Below, one piece after another: positions 48,872 through 57,671 of a DNA stretch of 64,000 nt. Each line of letters begins with the position of its first letter. The stretch's first letter is position 1. Under the pieces are notes generated by a model. That model saw nothing but the letters and a program-made list of their open reading frames with translations, had not been told where the DNA came from and searched no databases. The position numbers were made by a program, and so were the translations under genes. Source of the DNA: an uncultured Oscillospiraceae bacterium (GTDB lineage: Bacteria > Bacillota > Clostridia > Oscillospirales > Ruminococcaceae); assembly GCA_910584715.1 (NCBI GenBank), contig CAJUAN010000002.1:1-64000 (forward strand), read 5' to 3'.

Positions 48872-49840
48872 ATGAGTGATATAAAGCTTAATCACGAACA
48901 AAAACGTGAAGAGAAAAAATATTTTAAGGATCATACCACCCACATCAAGCTGACTCCGGGGGATATTGTATTCAACATTATAAACTATGCTTTCTTTATT
49001 GTATTTACTATCAGCTGTATTTTCCCTTTCTACTACCTGTTTATTAACACCATTTCGGACAACGAGCTGGTTACAAAGGGAGCTATCACCCTGCTGCCAA
49101 AGGGACTGACCATTTCCAACTATATTCAGATGGGCAAGGTAAACGATCTGTGGACTTCGGTTCTGGTAACTTTTCTCAGGACATTTATCGGTACTGCTCT
49201 TATGGTGTTTGTTTCCGCGCTTGCTGGATATCTCGTTACCAAAAAGGAAATGTGGCACAGGCAGTTCTGGTACCGTTTTCTGGTAATCACCATGTACTTT
49301 AACGCGGGACTTATCCCATGGTACTTGAATATGTCCACGCTGGGTCTTACCGACACCTTTGCGGCGTACATTATTCCCGGTATCGTTTCGCCCTACAACA
49401 TTATCCTTGTAAAGACCTATATTGAGTCTATTCCCGCCGAGATCGAGGAAAGCGCCTATATGGACGGCGCGAGCTACTGGACTATCTTCCGGAAGATAAT
49501 ATGGCCGCTGAGCAAGCCAATACTTGCAACTATTGCCATATTCGGTGCGGTCGGTCACTGGAACTCTTTCCAGGATTCGCTGATCCTGAACGCCAATTCT
49601 CCCGAGCTTTTCACGCTTCAGCACAGACTGTACATATACCTGCAAAAAAGCTCCAACATCAGCGCTATGGTTCAGAGCGGTATAAGCAGTGCTGACACCA
49701 CCGCCATTGCGGGACAGATGAACACCAAAATTATCCAGTACACCATTTCAATGGTTACAATAATACCTATCCTGTGCGTGTACCCCTTTATGCAGAGGTA
49801 CTTTGAAAAGGGTCTTATGCTCGGCGCGGTCAAGGGCTGA
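48872..49840 (+). CDS. Carbohydrate ABC transporter permease (YtcP/AraQ type)
   Basis: A 322-residue second permease with six membrane segments and the EAA loop EESAYMDGASYWTIFRKIIWPL. Its N-terminus is cytosolic and charged. It starts 12 bases after the partner permease with GGAGG before the ATG, so both form one importer. Confidence 0.9.
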   Translation: MSDIKLNHEQKREEKKYFKDHTTHIKLTPGDIVFNIINYAFFIVFTISCIFPFYYLFINTISDNELVTKGAITLLPKGLTISNYIQMGKVNDLWTSVLVTFLRTFIGTALMVFVSALAGYLVTKKEMWHRQFWYRFLVITMYFNAGLIPWYLNMSTLGLTDTFAAYIIPGIVSPYNIILVKTYIESIPAEIEESAYMDGASYWTIFRKIIWPLSKPILATIAIFGAVGHWNSFQDSLILNANSPELFTLQHRLYIYLQKSSNISAMVQSGISSADTTAIAGQMNTKIIQYTISMVTIIPILCVYPFMQRYFEKGLMLGAVKG

Positions 49841-49940
49841 CGCGGTCTGCCGTTCTGTATTCTTACTATACCATGCGTAACAGGACAACAGTATGTCATG
49901 TTTAACATTTAAAGTGTTTAAAATTTTTAGGAGGAACTGT

Positions 49941-51806
49941 ATGAAAACCAAAAGACTTCTTGCGGGGGTAATGTCCCTCGCATTGATGGGAACTCTTGCG
50001 GGCTGCGGAAATTCCGAAGTTCAGGCTCCCACGGACGTTTCTGTAACCACCGCTTCAAACGCAGGCGCGGGTGATACTGCCGACGCAGGAAACACCGATG
50101 ACGGCGGAGATTCTGCCGATACGGGCGCGGATACTACGACCGCCGCTGCCGAGGAAAGAGACCTGAAAGCCGAGTTCGCGGAGCTTTACGGAGACGAGCC
50201 TATAACCCTGAACGTTTTCAGTACGCTTGCAAACTACAACGGTATTCAGGCGGGCTGGTTCGGCGAAGTAATGAAGAGAGAATTCAACGTTGAGCTGAAC
50301 ATTATCCCCAACACCGACGGAATGTTCGATACCCGTATGGAATCCGGCAACCTGGGAGATATCGTTATCATAGGCGCAGGCGGAGACTACGAACGCGCTG
50401 TAAAAGAGGGTATGCTCTACGACTGGAACGACGATGATCTGCTTGACAATTACGGCGGCTATATTAAGGCGAACATGGCTCAGGCGCTTGAAAACAACGC
50501 TAACCTCAGTGAGGCCGCTGACGGAAACCATGTTGTCCACGGCTTCGGTCATAACGTTGCTTCCAGCATTGAGGATCACGAGGCGTTTATCTATACAATG
50601 GACGTTCGCTGGGATCTCTACAAGGAGCTTGGATATCCCTCGGTCAAGAATATCGATGAATTCTTCGACCTTATGTTGAAAATGAAAGAAAAATGTCCCA
50701 CCGACGAGGTAGGCGGCGAGACTTATGCGGTTTCCCTCTGGCCTGACTGGGACGGCGATATGGTAATGTACATAAAGAGCTTCGCTACATGCTACTGGGG
50801 CTATGAGGGAGACATGGGTCTCGGTCACTACAATCCCGACAACGGCGAGTACTATTACGCTCTGGACGAGGGAAGCCCATATCTGCAAAGCCTCAAGTTC
50901 TTCAACAGGCTTTATCAGGCTGGACTTATCGACCCCGACTCCATGACTCAGACATACGCTGAGATGTCTGAAAAGGTAAAAGCAGGCGGTACGTTCTTCT
51001 CTATCTTTGACTATGCGGGTTCTCAGCTCTACAACAGCGAGGAGCACCTCAACGAGGGCAAGGCAATGTATCCTCTCATGCCTGACGACGCTACTCCTAT
51101 CTGCTCCGGTATGAACGTACTGGGCGGCAACAGGATCTGGGCTATCGGCGCAAACACCGAATATCCCGAGCTTTGCATGGCTATCATAAACTATCTGAGT
51201 ACTCCCGAAGGCTACCTTACATACTGGTATGGCCCCAAGGATGTCTGCTGGTACTACGACGACGAGGGCAACACCTGCTTTACCGAGTTGGGCGAGACAG
51301 CCTATAAGGACAGAAAGGGTACTATGATGCCCGACGAATGGGGCGGAGCATCCTTTAACGAGGGTACTTTCCAGGCGAACAACAACACATGGTCAAGAGA
51401 CGCAAGAAACCCCGAGTCCGCAAACGATACCTATAACTGCGAAAACTGGGTAAGCCGCCGCGCAAGTCTGAACTATGATATCCTCAACGACTGGAGAGAA
51501 TTCAGCAACGCCTATAACGCTCAGGAATACATGAATTCCCGCGACTATAAGGTTCTGCTGGGTACTTCTTTCAGCATTGCTTCTCAGTCAGACGAGCTTA
51601 AGGTTATCTGGAAGCAGGTAACAAAGCAGGTAACCACTTCTTCATGGCAGGCTATCTACGCCAAGACCGACGAGGAGTACGACAAGATCGTTGCCGATAT
51701 GATCCAGAAGTGCAATGAATACGATCCTAACGGCGAGTGCAAGGCATATTCTCTCGGCGAGGCTGAAAAGAGAAAGGCTCTTGACGACGAAGTAAGAAAC
51801 GGCTGA
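49941..51806 (+). CDS. Carbohydrate ABC transporter substrate-binding lipoprotein (large, LipO type)
   Basis: A 621-residue lipoprotein. The signal ends with LAGC, Cys22 being lipidated, then an Asp/Thr/Gly-rich linker (about 28-80). The rest is a family-1-like binding fold with many aromatic residues. Large binding proteins of this kind accompany LplB/YtcP permeases and bind oligosaccharides. The ligand is not deducible; a beta-mannan or other plant oligosaccharide is plausible from the neighbourhood. GGAGG precedes the ATG. Confidence 0.88.
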   Translation: MKTKRLLAGVMSLALMGTLAGCGNSEVQAPTDVSVTTASNAGAGDTADAGNTDDGGDSADTGADTTTAAAEERDLKAEFAELYGDEPITLNVFSTLANYNGIQAGWFGEVMKREFNVELNIIPNTDGMFDTRMESGNLGDIVIIGAGGDYERAVKEGMLYDWNDDDLLDNYGGYIKANMAQALENNANLSEAADGNHVVHGFGHNVASSIEDHEAFIYTMDVRWDLYKELGYPSVKNIDEFFDLMLKMKEKCPTDEVGGETYAVSLWPDWDGDMVMYIKSFATCYWGYEGDMGLGHYNPDNGEYYYALDEGSPYLQSLKFFNRLYQAGLIDPDSMTQTYAEMSEKVKAGGTFFSIFDYAGSQLYNSEEHLNEGKAMYPLMPDDATPICSGMNVLGGNRIWAIGANTEYPELCMAIINYLSTPEGYLTYWYGPKDVCWYYDDEGNTCFTELGETAYKDRKGTMMPDEWGGASFNEGTFQANNNTWSRDARNPESANDTYNCENWVSRRASLNYDILNDWREFSNAYNAQEYMNSRDYKVLLGTSFSIASQSDELKVIWKQVTKQVTTSSWQAIYAKTDEEYDKIVADMIQKCNEYDPNGECKAYSLGEAEKRKALDDEVRNG

Positions 51807-51920
51807 GCCGTTATGCATGCCGCCGTCTATGGCAATCAGTCCAAATACTCTTCCGAGATAAAAGATTGTTTTGTATATAAAGACGGTACGAGTTGGCTGA
51901 GTTTAGTTTAATATTACGGT

Positions 51921-51952
51921 GCGCGGCTTGAATCCGAGCCGCGCCTGTTTTT
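51921..51952 (+). terminator. Terminator between the binding protein and YesL-type gene
   Basis: Eight-pair stem GCGCGGCT / AGCCGCGC, an 8-base loop, then CTGTTTTTC. The ribosome site of the next gene follows at once, so termination is probably partial. Confidence 0.75.
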
Positions 51953-51971
51953 CTTGAAAGGAAAATGGTTT

Positions 51972-52643
51972 ATGGCGGGTTTTTTCAGTCCCGACAGCAA
52001 GCTCTATAGGTTCATGTGCAGGCTTACGGATATGGTAAAGCTTAATCTTTTGTGGATACTGTGCAGTCTGCCGCTGGTGACGGTCGGTGCGGCGACTATC
52101 GCGGCTTCGTCAATTTCGCTGAAGATCGCCGACGGTCAGGAGGGCTACATCGGCAGGGATTTTTTCAAAGCCTTCCGGGACAACCTCAAACAAGGAATAT
52201 CCATGTCGTTCATTACCGCGCTATGCCTGTGGGTAGTCTGGATAGACTTTCAGCTTTTCAGCGCGGCGGAGGAAAACTCGCTGCTGTTCCTGATAACGGG
52301 AATAATTGCGGCGTACGTGTTCACGTTCTCGTTGCTGTACGTTTTCCCGCTGCTGGCGCGGTACGAAAACACGGTGCTTAACTGTCTGAAAAACTCTTTC
52401 AGGATAAGCATGAAATATTTTCTCAGGTCGCTGCTGCTTGTGGTGATCGTAGCGTTTGAGGCGGCTGTAATGTTCTGGTCGCGCAAAACGCTGATACTTC
52501 TTGTTGTGGCAGGGCCTGCTTTTATCAACCTTACCGTGTGCAGCTTTGCTTCAATAATTTTTCGGGAGCTTGAAAAGATACCCGGTACGGTCTCCGGCAG
52601 GGAGGATGTTCCCGATGAGGACGGAACAACCGGTACCGAATAA
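51972..52643 (+). CDS. YesL-type (DUF624) membrane protein
   Basis: A 223-residue protein with about five membrane segments and the DUF624 start FFSPDSKLYRFMCRLTDMVKLNLLWILCSLPLVTVGAAT. Such genes are regularly found with LplB/YtcP-type importers; their exact role is unknown. The ATG at 51972 follows AAAGGA at nine bases; a TTG at 51954 is less suitable. Confidence 0.85.
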   Translation: MAGFFSPDSKLYRFMCRLTDMVKLNLLWILCSLPLVTVGAATIAASSISLKIADGQEGYIGRDFFKAFRDNLKQGISMSFITALCLWVVWIDFQLFSAAEENSLLFLITGIIAAYVFTFSLLYVFPLLARYENTVLNCLKNSFRISMKYFLRSLLLVVIVAFEAAVMFWSRKTLILLVVAGPAFINLTVCSFASIIFRELEKIPGTVSGREDVPDEDGTTGTE

Positions 52644-52685
52644 AAAAACGCCCGAACGTTCATCTGAAGACGTTCGGGCGTTTTT
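52644..52685. terminator. Bidirectional terminator between yesL-type gene and lacI-type regulator
   Basis: Sixteen-base perfect arms with A and T runs at the ends (AAAAACGCCCGAACGT with its complement), separating two convergent genes. Confidence 0.92.
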
Positions 52686-52688
52686 ATG

Positions 52689-53711
52689 CTATTTTGCTTC
52701 GGCGGCATAGTTCAGCGAAGCGACGGAGTCCTTGTAGACTATTTTTCCTTTGACCTGGATCATTCCCGTCTCCTTGTTGGGAGTTTTTATTTTTGACAAG
52801 AGTTCGTCTACGGCGATGGAAGCCATTTGCTCGGTGTTTACCTCAAAGGTGGTGATATTTGGCGTACTGATACTGCTGTAGACCGAATTATCGAAGCCTG
52901 TAACCGATATGTCCTCCGGAACCCGGTAGCCGACACGGTTGAGCTGGGTAATAAGCTTTGCGGCAACTTCGTCGCAGTTGCAGACAAAAGCGGTGGGCAT
53001 TACAGCGGGGAGCTGCGGCTGGATAAGCTCTCCTGTCTCGGTATCGCGGTCGCTTATAAGAAAATAGTCGCTCAGGCGGATATTGTTTTCTATCAAGGAT
53101 TTCGCGTATCCGAGATATCTGTCCTGAATGCTGCTGGTGGAGTGAATGTTTCCCACAAAGGCTATGCTTCGGTGGCCATTGTTTATGAGATAATTGGTTA
53201 TCTCATAGCTTGCATAAAAATTGTTGCATACAACGCAGCACTCTGAGGTGAGCTGATTGTAGAAATCAAGAAATATCACAGGGGTCTTTGTGTTCCTGAC
53301 AGCCTTTATGTATTTGTCGGAGACCTGTCCGAGAATTATTATCCCGTCAATTTTCTGGCGTATAAAGATATCGGGGATTATGGCTTTTTCCTCGCTGTAG
53401 GGGGTAAGGGTGTGGAAAAAAGCGTAATTTTTCTTTTGCTGCAATTTTGTCGATATCCCGCGGATAAACTTAAAATAGAACGAATTGTCTGACATATATC
53501 TCTCCGCAACGATAACGCCTATGTTTCCGCTGTGACTTTTCTTTTTGGGTGACTCCTCGCCGTAGCGGTAGCCCATTATATCGGCGGTTTTTATAATTTT
53601 CTGCCTCAGCTCGCTGCTGACTCCGCTTTGGCCCGAAAAAGCCTTTGAGACCGAAACAACGCTTATCCCCAGTCTTTCGGCAATGTCGCGCATTGTAACC
53701 TTTTTGCCCAC
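52689..53711 (-). CDS. LacI-family transcriptional regulator
   Basis: A 340-residue repressor-type regulator. The N-terminal helix-turn-helix and hinge (VTMRDIAERLGISVVSVSKAFSGQSGVS) bind DNA, and the periplasmic-binding-like core (about 65-335) senses a sugar. It starts with GTG at 53711 behind GGAGG. It is divergent from the second binding-protein gene and is likely to control the 54.2-58.7 kb operon, perhaps also the first importer. The ligand is unknown. Confidence 0.92.
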   Translation of the reverse strand: MGKKVTMRDIAERLGISVVSVSKAFSGQSGVSSELRQKIIKTADIMGYRYGEESPKKKSHSGNIGVIVAERYMSDNSFYFKFIRGISTKLQQKKNYAFFHTLTPYSEEKAIIPDIFIRQKIDGIIILGQVSDKYIKAVRNTKTPVIFLDFYNQLTSECCVVCNNFYASYEITNYLINNGHRSIAFVGNIHSTSSIQDRYLGYAKSLIENNIRLSDYFLISDRDTETGELIQPQLPAVMPTAFVCNCDEVAAKLITQLNRVGYRVPEDISVTGFDNSVYSSISTPNITTFEVNTEQMASIAVDELLSKIKTPNKETGMIQVKGKIVYKDSVASLNYAAEAK

Positions 53712-53741
53712 GCGCCTGACCTCCGTTCATAATATAGTATA

Positions 53742-53770
53742 ATATTAACATATATATTTGATATTTTCAA
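53742..53770 (-). promoter_or_regulatory. Possible promoter of the LacI-type regulator gene
   Basis: Minus strand: -35 TTGAAA (53765-53770), 17-bp spacer, -10 TAATAT (53742-53747), in a very AT-rich context. Confidence 0.45.
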
Positions 53771-53913
53771 GGCCTTTTAAGCTTAAATTTTCAACGGTCA
53801 TTCAGCTAATAAATTTTAATTAAAGGTTTACGTTAGCTTAGCTGTTAAGTTAATTTAGTTTTTAATTCTTAATATTATGTGTTTTAATTATTAATTAATA
53901 GTTAACTAAAAAT

Positions 53914-53927
53914 TGTAAACGATTTAT
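53914..53927. promoter_or_regulatory. LacI/CcpA-like operator candidate
   Basis: TGTAAACGATTTAT resembles the catabolite-responsive/LacI-family palindrome with central CG, one conserved position short. It lies in the 496-base AT-rich interval 53712-54207, which contains no gene that I can support. Confidence 0.35.
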
Positions 53928-54098
53928 TTTTATAAAAGATTTTTTAAAACAACTGCATAATATACTAAAATAATCTAATAATAAGAAATAAAACTATTGA
54001 ATATGTACAATCAGAAAAATGTCGCATTATGTTTTTGTGCAGCATTTACAAAGCTAACAAAAGTATACTGTAAAAAATGCCGCTATTTCAAGCTGCTA

Positions 54099-54127
54099 TT
54101 GACTTATGGGAAAATAAAAAATATAAT
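54099..54127 (+). promoter_or_regulatory. Promoter of the second sugar-importer operon
   Basis: -35 TTGACT (54099-54104), 17-bp spacer, -10 TATAAT (54122-54127), about 75 bases before the ribosome site. Confidence 0.75.
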
Positions 54128-54155
54128 GAATTTACAATATAAGTTTGGAAAAACT

Positions 54156-54173
54156 ATTAACAAAACCGTTAAT
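54156..54173. promoter_or_regulatory. Operator-like inverted repeat downstream of the importer promoter
   Basis: Perfect 6-base arms ATTAAC / GTTAAT spaced by six bases, starting about 20 bases after the predicted transcription start. A natural site for the divergent LacI-type regulator, unproven. Confidence 0.4.
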
Positions 54174-54207
54174 CGAAAATCAAATTAAACATTTGGAGGT
54201 TTTATTC

Positions 54208-55620
54208 ATGAACACAAAGTTCAAAAAGGCGGCTGCTATGATCGCAGCTCTGGCAATGACAGGTACCGTATTTACTGCTTGTACGAGCGGAAATGACGGC
54301 GGAACTTCTTCCGACGATACTACTGCAAGCGCGGCAGGCGATACAACAAGCGGAGCTGCCGACGGCGCCGGAGATACAGGCTCAGCCTCAGGGCTCAGCG
54401 GTACTATCAAGGTTCTTCACCACCGTACTGACCGCGACCAGGACGGCACGATGGCTAAGCTTACAGAGGGCTTTAACGCTTTGTATCCCGACGTTAAGGT
54501 AGAGTACCAGTCCTTTACAAACTATGCCGACGATATTGCTACAATGATGCAGTCCGATTCGTACGGCGACGTTGTTATGACTCCTCAGGCTCTGAAGCAG
54601 GCTGACCTGCCAAACTTCTTTGCTCCTTTCGGAAGCTACGACGAGCTTTCCCCCAAGTACTACTGGCTTGAAAACTACAGCGTTGACGGACAGGTTTACG
54701 CGCTTCCCACAGGCGGCACAGCTTCGGGTATCCTTTATAATAAGAAAGTATGGGCTGACGCGGGGATAACAGAGCTTCCCAAGACTACCGCGGAATTCAT
54801 TGAGTGCCTCGGCAAGATAAGAGACAACACAGAGGCTATTCCTTACTATACAAACTACAACGCAGGCTGGACTATCGTTCAGTGGCAGTCCCTCGTAGTA
54901 GGCGCTTCGGGAGATCCCTCCTACATCAACCAGAGACTTCTCACAGATAAGGAAGACCTGTTCTCCGCAGGAAGTCCTTACGACGCTGTTTACGGTACAA
55001 TGTTTGACATTTACGCCGATCCCACTCTCCATGAGGAAGACCCAATGACTACCGACTGGGAGGGTTGTAAGCCCGCAATGGCGCAGGGCAAGATCGGTAC
55101 AATGGTAATGGGCTCATGGGCTATCAGCCAGTTCCAGGAGGCTGCCACACAGGTTGGCGCAGACCCTGCTGATATCGGATATATGCCTTTCCCCAACAGC
55201 ATTAACGGAAAGATATATTCTGTATCTTCCAACGACTATATGATGAGCGCAAACAAGAATTCCGCGAACCTCGACGCCGCTAAGGCATATGTTGAATGGT
55301 TCTGCTCCGATTCCGGCTTTGCTCAGAACGAGGGCGAGATTTCCGGACTCAAGGGCGCTCCCATGCCTGAGACCCTTTCCTCCTTTGACGAGCTTGGCGT
55401 TGAGCTGTTCGTAGAGACGCCCACACCCGAGAACCTTATCGGAAAGTTCGACGAGATCGCAAAGACCTCCGAGGTTGACCCTTGGGGCGACGCTTCCACA
55501 AATTTCAAGTTCAGAATGGCTGAAGCCGCTTTCGACGGCAAGGGCAGAGAAGAATACGACAACATCTGCGCCGACGTAAACAGCAGATGGAACGCCACCA
55601 GAGACGAAATTCTCGGCTGA
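54208..55620 (+). CDS. Carbohydrate ABC transporter substrate-binding lipoprotein
   Basis: A 470-residue family-1 solute-binding lipoprotein. The signal ends FTAC with Cys25 lipidated, followed by a Thr/Ala/Gly-rich linker to about residue 65. The binding fold shows LTEGFNALYPDVKVEYQSF and LPTGGTASGILYNKKVWADAGI, common to CUT1 oligosaccharide binders. With the permeases and GH130 downstream, a beta-manno-oligosaccharide is the most likely ligand. GGAGG precedes the ATG. Confidence 0.9.
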   Translation: MNTKFKKAAAMIAALAMTGTVFTACTSGNDGGTSSDDTTASAAGDTTSGAADGAGDTGSASGLSGTIKVLHHRTDRDQDGTMAKLTEGFNALYPDVKVEYQSFTNYADDIATMMQSDSYGDVVMTPQALKQADLPNFFAPFGSYDELSPKYYWLENYSVDGQVYALPTGGTASGILYNKKVWADAGITELPKTTAEFIECLGKIRDNTEAIPYYTNYNAGWTIVQWQSLVVGASGDPSYINQRLLTDKEDLFSAGSPYDAVYGTMFDIYADPTLHEEDPMTTDWEGCKPAMAQGKIGTMVMGSWAISQFQEAATQVGADPADIGYMPFPNSINGKIYSVSSNDYMMSANKNSANLDAAKAYVEWFCSDSGFAQNEGEISGLKGAPMPETLSSFDELGVELFVETPTPENLIGKFDEIAKTSEVDPWGDASTNFKFRMAEAAFDGKGREEYDNICADVNSRWNATRDEILG

Positions 55621-55671
55621 TACGTTTAAATTAAGATAAACCTATTACTCTCTCATATTTCTTCATACCTT

Positions 55672-55698
55672 CGGTCAAGTCCTTAAAGGACTTGACCG
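55672..55698 (+). repeat. Strong hairpin between binding protein and permease genes (first)
   Basis: Perfect 13-base arms around a single base (CGGTCAAGTCC core), no T tract. It lies 50 bases after the binding-protein stop and is a candidate 3' stability element. Confidence 0.7.
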
Positions 55699-55760
55699 AC
55701 CTCCGGAGTTATCCGGAATCCGGCAGCGTCCGGAAATCTTACCTTTTTCTCCTTATGTAG

Positions 55761-55789
55761 TGCGGACGCATATAAAATGTGCGTCCGCA
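55761..55789 (+). repeat. Strong hairpin between binding protein and permease genes (second)
   Basis: Ten-base perfect arms TGCGGACGCA / TGCGTCCGCA with a 9-base loop, about 40 bases before the first permease gene. No T tract. Confidence 0.65.
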
Positions 55790-55830
55790 ACTCATAGGCA
55801 TAACTTCAGTCTCATGAAAGAAGTGATAAC

Positions 55831-56760
55831 ATGGCCCAAAATCTGAGTATGTCCAACGGAATCGAACGAAATAACAAGTTCGGAAGATCATATTGGAATA
55901 AAATGCTTACGGTTTTTCTTTTCCTGCTGATACCCACAGTGCTGCTTGTAATTTTTACCTATATTCCCGCTGCGAACATGATAGGCTACAGCTTTGAGGA
56001 ACGCGACCAGTTTGGGGTGAACGTCAAATTTATAGGTCTTGAGAACTATAAGACTGTGTTTACCACTCCCGAATATTTTGCCGCTTTCAAAAATAGCCTG
56101 TACTATCTTGCGGGTTCGTTTATACAGCTTGCTCTTGCGCTGTTTTTAGCGACGATACTCTGTTCCAAAATACGCTTTTCCAACTTTTTCAAGGGCGTAC
56201 TGTTTTTCCCGTACATGATAAATACGGTTGCCGTAGCTCTTATTTTCAGAAGATTTTTCCAGAAAGGCGACGGAGTGACCAACACCGACGGCACCCTTAA
56301 CTCCATTATAGCTCTGTTCGGCGGTGAACCGATAAAATTCCTTTCGACAGAGGGACTGGTAAATATCTGTCTGGTATTTGTTTCCATATGGAGATATATA
56401 GGCTTCGACCTTGTAATGTTCATCGGAGCCATACAGTCGGTATCCCCCGACATCTACGAAGCGGCGGAGCTTGACGGGGCGAACCGTTTCCAGGTGTTCA
56501 AATACATCATTGCCCCCAGTATCCGTCCCATAATCCTTTTGCAGATGATACTCGCCGTAAAGGGAGCTATCAGCGTTTACGAGATACCCTTTATCATCAC
56601 GGGCGGACGTATCGGTTCAAGCACCTTCGTTATCCAGACCACGGAAACGGCGTTCAAGTTCCAAAAAGTCGGGCTTGCCTCGGCAATGGCAGTGGTGCTG
56701 TTCCTGATCATAGTCGTGGTAACGGTGATCCAGAAGCTGATATTTAAGGAGGAGAAGTAG
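55831..56760 (+). CDS. Carbohydrate ABC transporter permease (MalF-like)
   Basis: A 309-residue CUT1 permease with six membrane segments and the EAA loop EAAELDGANRFQVFKYIIAPSI. It pairs with the next gene, one base downstream. The ATG at 55831 has a modest GAAAGAAGTG site. The 210 bases before it carry two hairpins. Confidence 0.92.
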   Translation: MAQNLSMSNGIERNNKFGRSYWNKMLTVFLFLLIPTVLLVIFTYIPAANMIGYSFEERDQFGVNVKFIGLENYKTVFTTPEYFAAFKNSLYYLAGSFIQLALALFLATILCSKIRFSNFFKGVLFFPYMINTVAVALIFRRFFQKGDGVTNTDGTLNSIIALFGGEPIKFLSTEGLVNICLVFVSIWRYIGFDLVMFIGAIQSVSPDIYEAAELDGANRFQVFKYIIAPSIRPIILLQMILAVKGAISVYEIPFIITGGRIGSSTFVIQTTETAFKFQKVGLASAMAVVLFLIIVVVTVIQKLIFKEEK

Positions 56761-56761
56761 T

Positions 56762-57652
56762 ATGGACGGTTTCGGAACTAATTTCAGCTATGAAGTAGGC
56801 GACGACGGCAGCTCCAAAGGCGCAAAATTTACGCGCGGCCTGTTTGCGTTCCTTAAATATGCAGTGCTGGTTATTGCTTGTCTGATAGTTTTTGTACCGC
56901 TGATAGTGGTTTTCCTCGGTTCGCTCAAAAACAACACGGAGTTTCTTTCCTCCAACGTTTTTGCGCTGCCTACGTCGTTTGAATGGTCTAACTACAAAAC
57001 GGCGTTTATCGACGGAAAAGTGCTGCTGGGTCTTAAAAATACGGCGATAATAATCCTTATTTCCTGTACCGGAACAATTATAACCGGTACAATGACGGCG
57101 TACGTCCTCCAGCGTTTCAAGACCCTGTTCGGCAAGGTGCTGAAAGCGGCGTTCCTGCTGGCTACGCTTTTCCCCGCAATTTCAATGCAGGTAACGGTTT
57201 ATCGTATCATGAACAGTTTTCACCTCGTGGGAACAATGGCTGCGCCCATTATTCTTTATGTCGGTACGGATATTATTTCCATTTATATATTCATGCAGTT
57301 CCTGGACAATATTTCCACATCTCTTGACGAAAGCGCGATCATGGACGGAGCCAATTACTTCACGGTTTATTTCAGGATAATCCTGCCGCTCCTGAGACCA
57401 GCTATTGCAACAGTGCTCATAATTAAGGTTATCGGCATCTATAACGATTTCTACACTCCTCAGCTTTATATGCCCAGCGACGAGCTGTCGGTTGTATCCA
57501 CGTCTCTCTACCGGTTCATGGGACCCTACGGCGCGAAGTGGGAGATCATATTTGCGGGTATAGTTATCTGTATAATCCCTACCCTTGTCATCTTCATTTC
57601 GCTCCAGAAGCAGATATACGCGGGTCTTGTAAACGGCTCGGTAAAAGAATAA
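56762..57652 (+). CDS. Carbohydrate ABC transporter permease (MalG-like)
   Basis: A 296-residue partner permease with six membrane segments and the EAA loop DESAIMDGANYFTVYFRIILPL. The preceding stop is one base away and GGAGG lies within the end of that gene. No ATPase is encoded, so a shared MsmX-type ATPase elsewhere is presumed. Confidence 0.92.
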   Translation: MDGFGTNFSYEVGDDGSSKGAKFTRGLFAFLKYAVLVIACLIVFVPLIVVFLGSLKNNTEFLSSNVFALPTSFEWSNYKTAFIDGKVLLGLKNTAIIILISCTGTIITGTMTAYVLQRFKTLFGKVLKAAFLLATLFPAISMQVTVYRIMNSFHLVGTMAAPIILYVGTDIISIYIFMQFLDNISTSLDESAIMDGANYFTVYFRIILPLLRPAIATVLIIKVIGIYNDFYTPQLYMPSDELSVVSTSLYRFMGPYGAKWEIIFAGIVICIIPTLVIFISLQKQIYAGLVNGSVKE

Positions 57653-57671
57653 TTTTGAAAGGAAAATTTTT

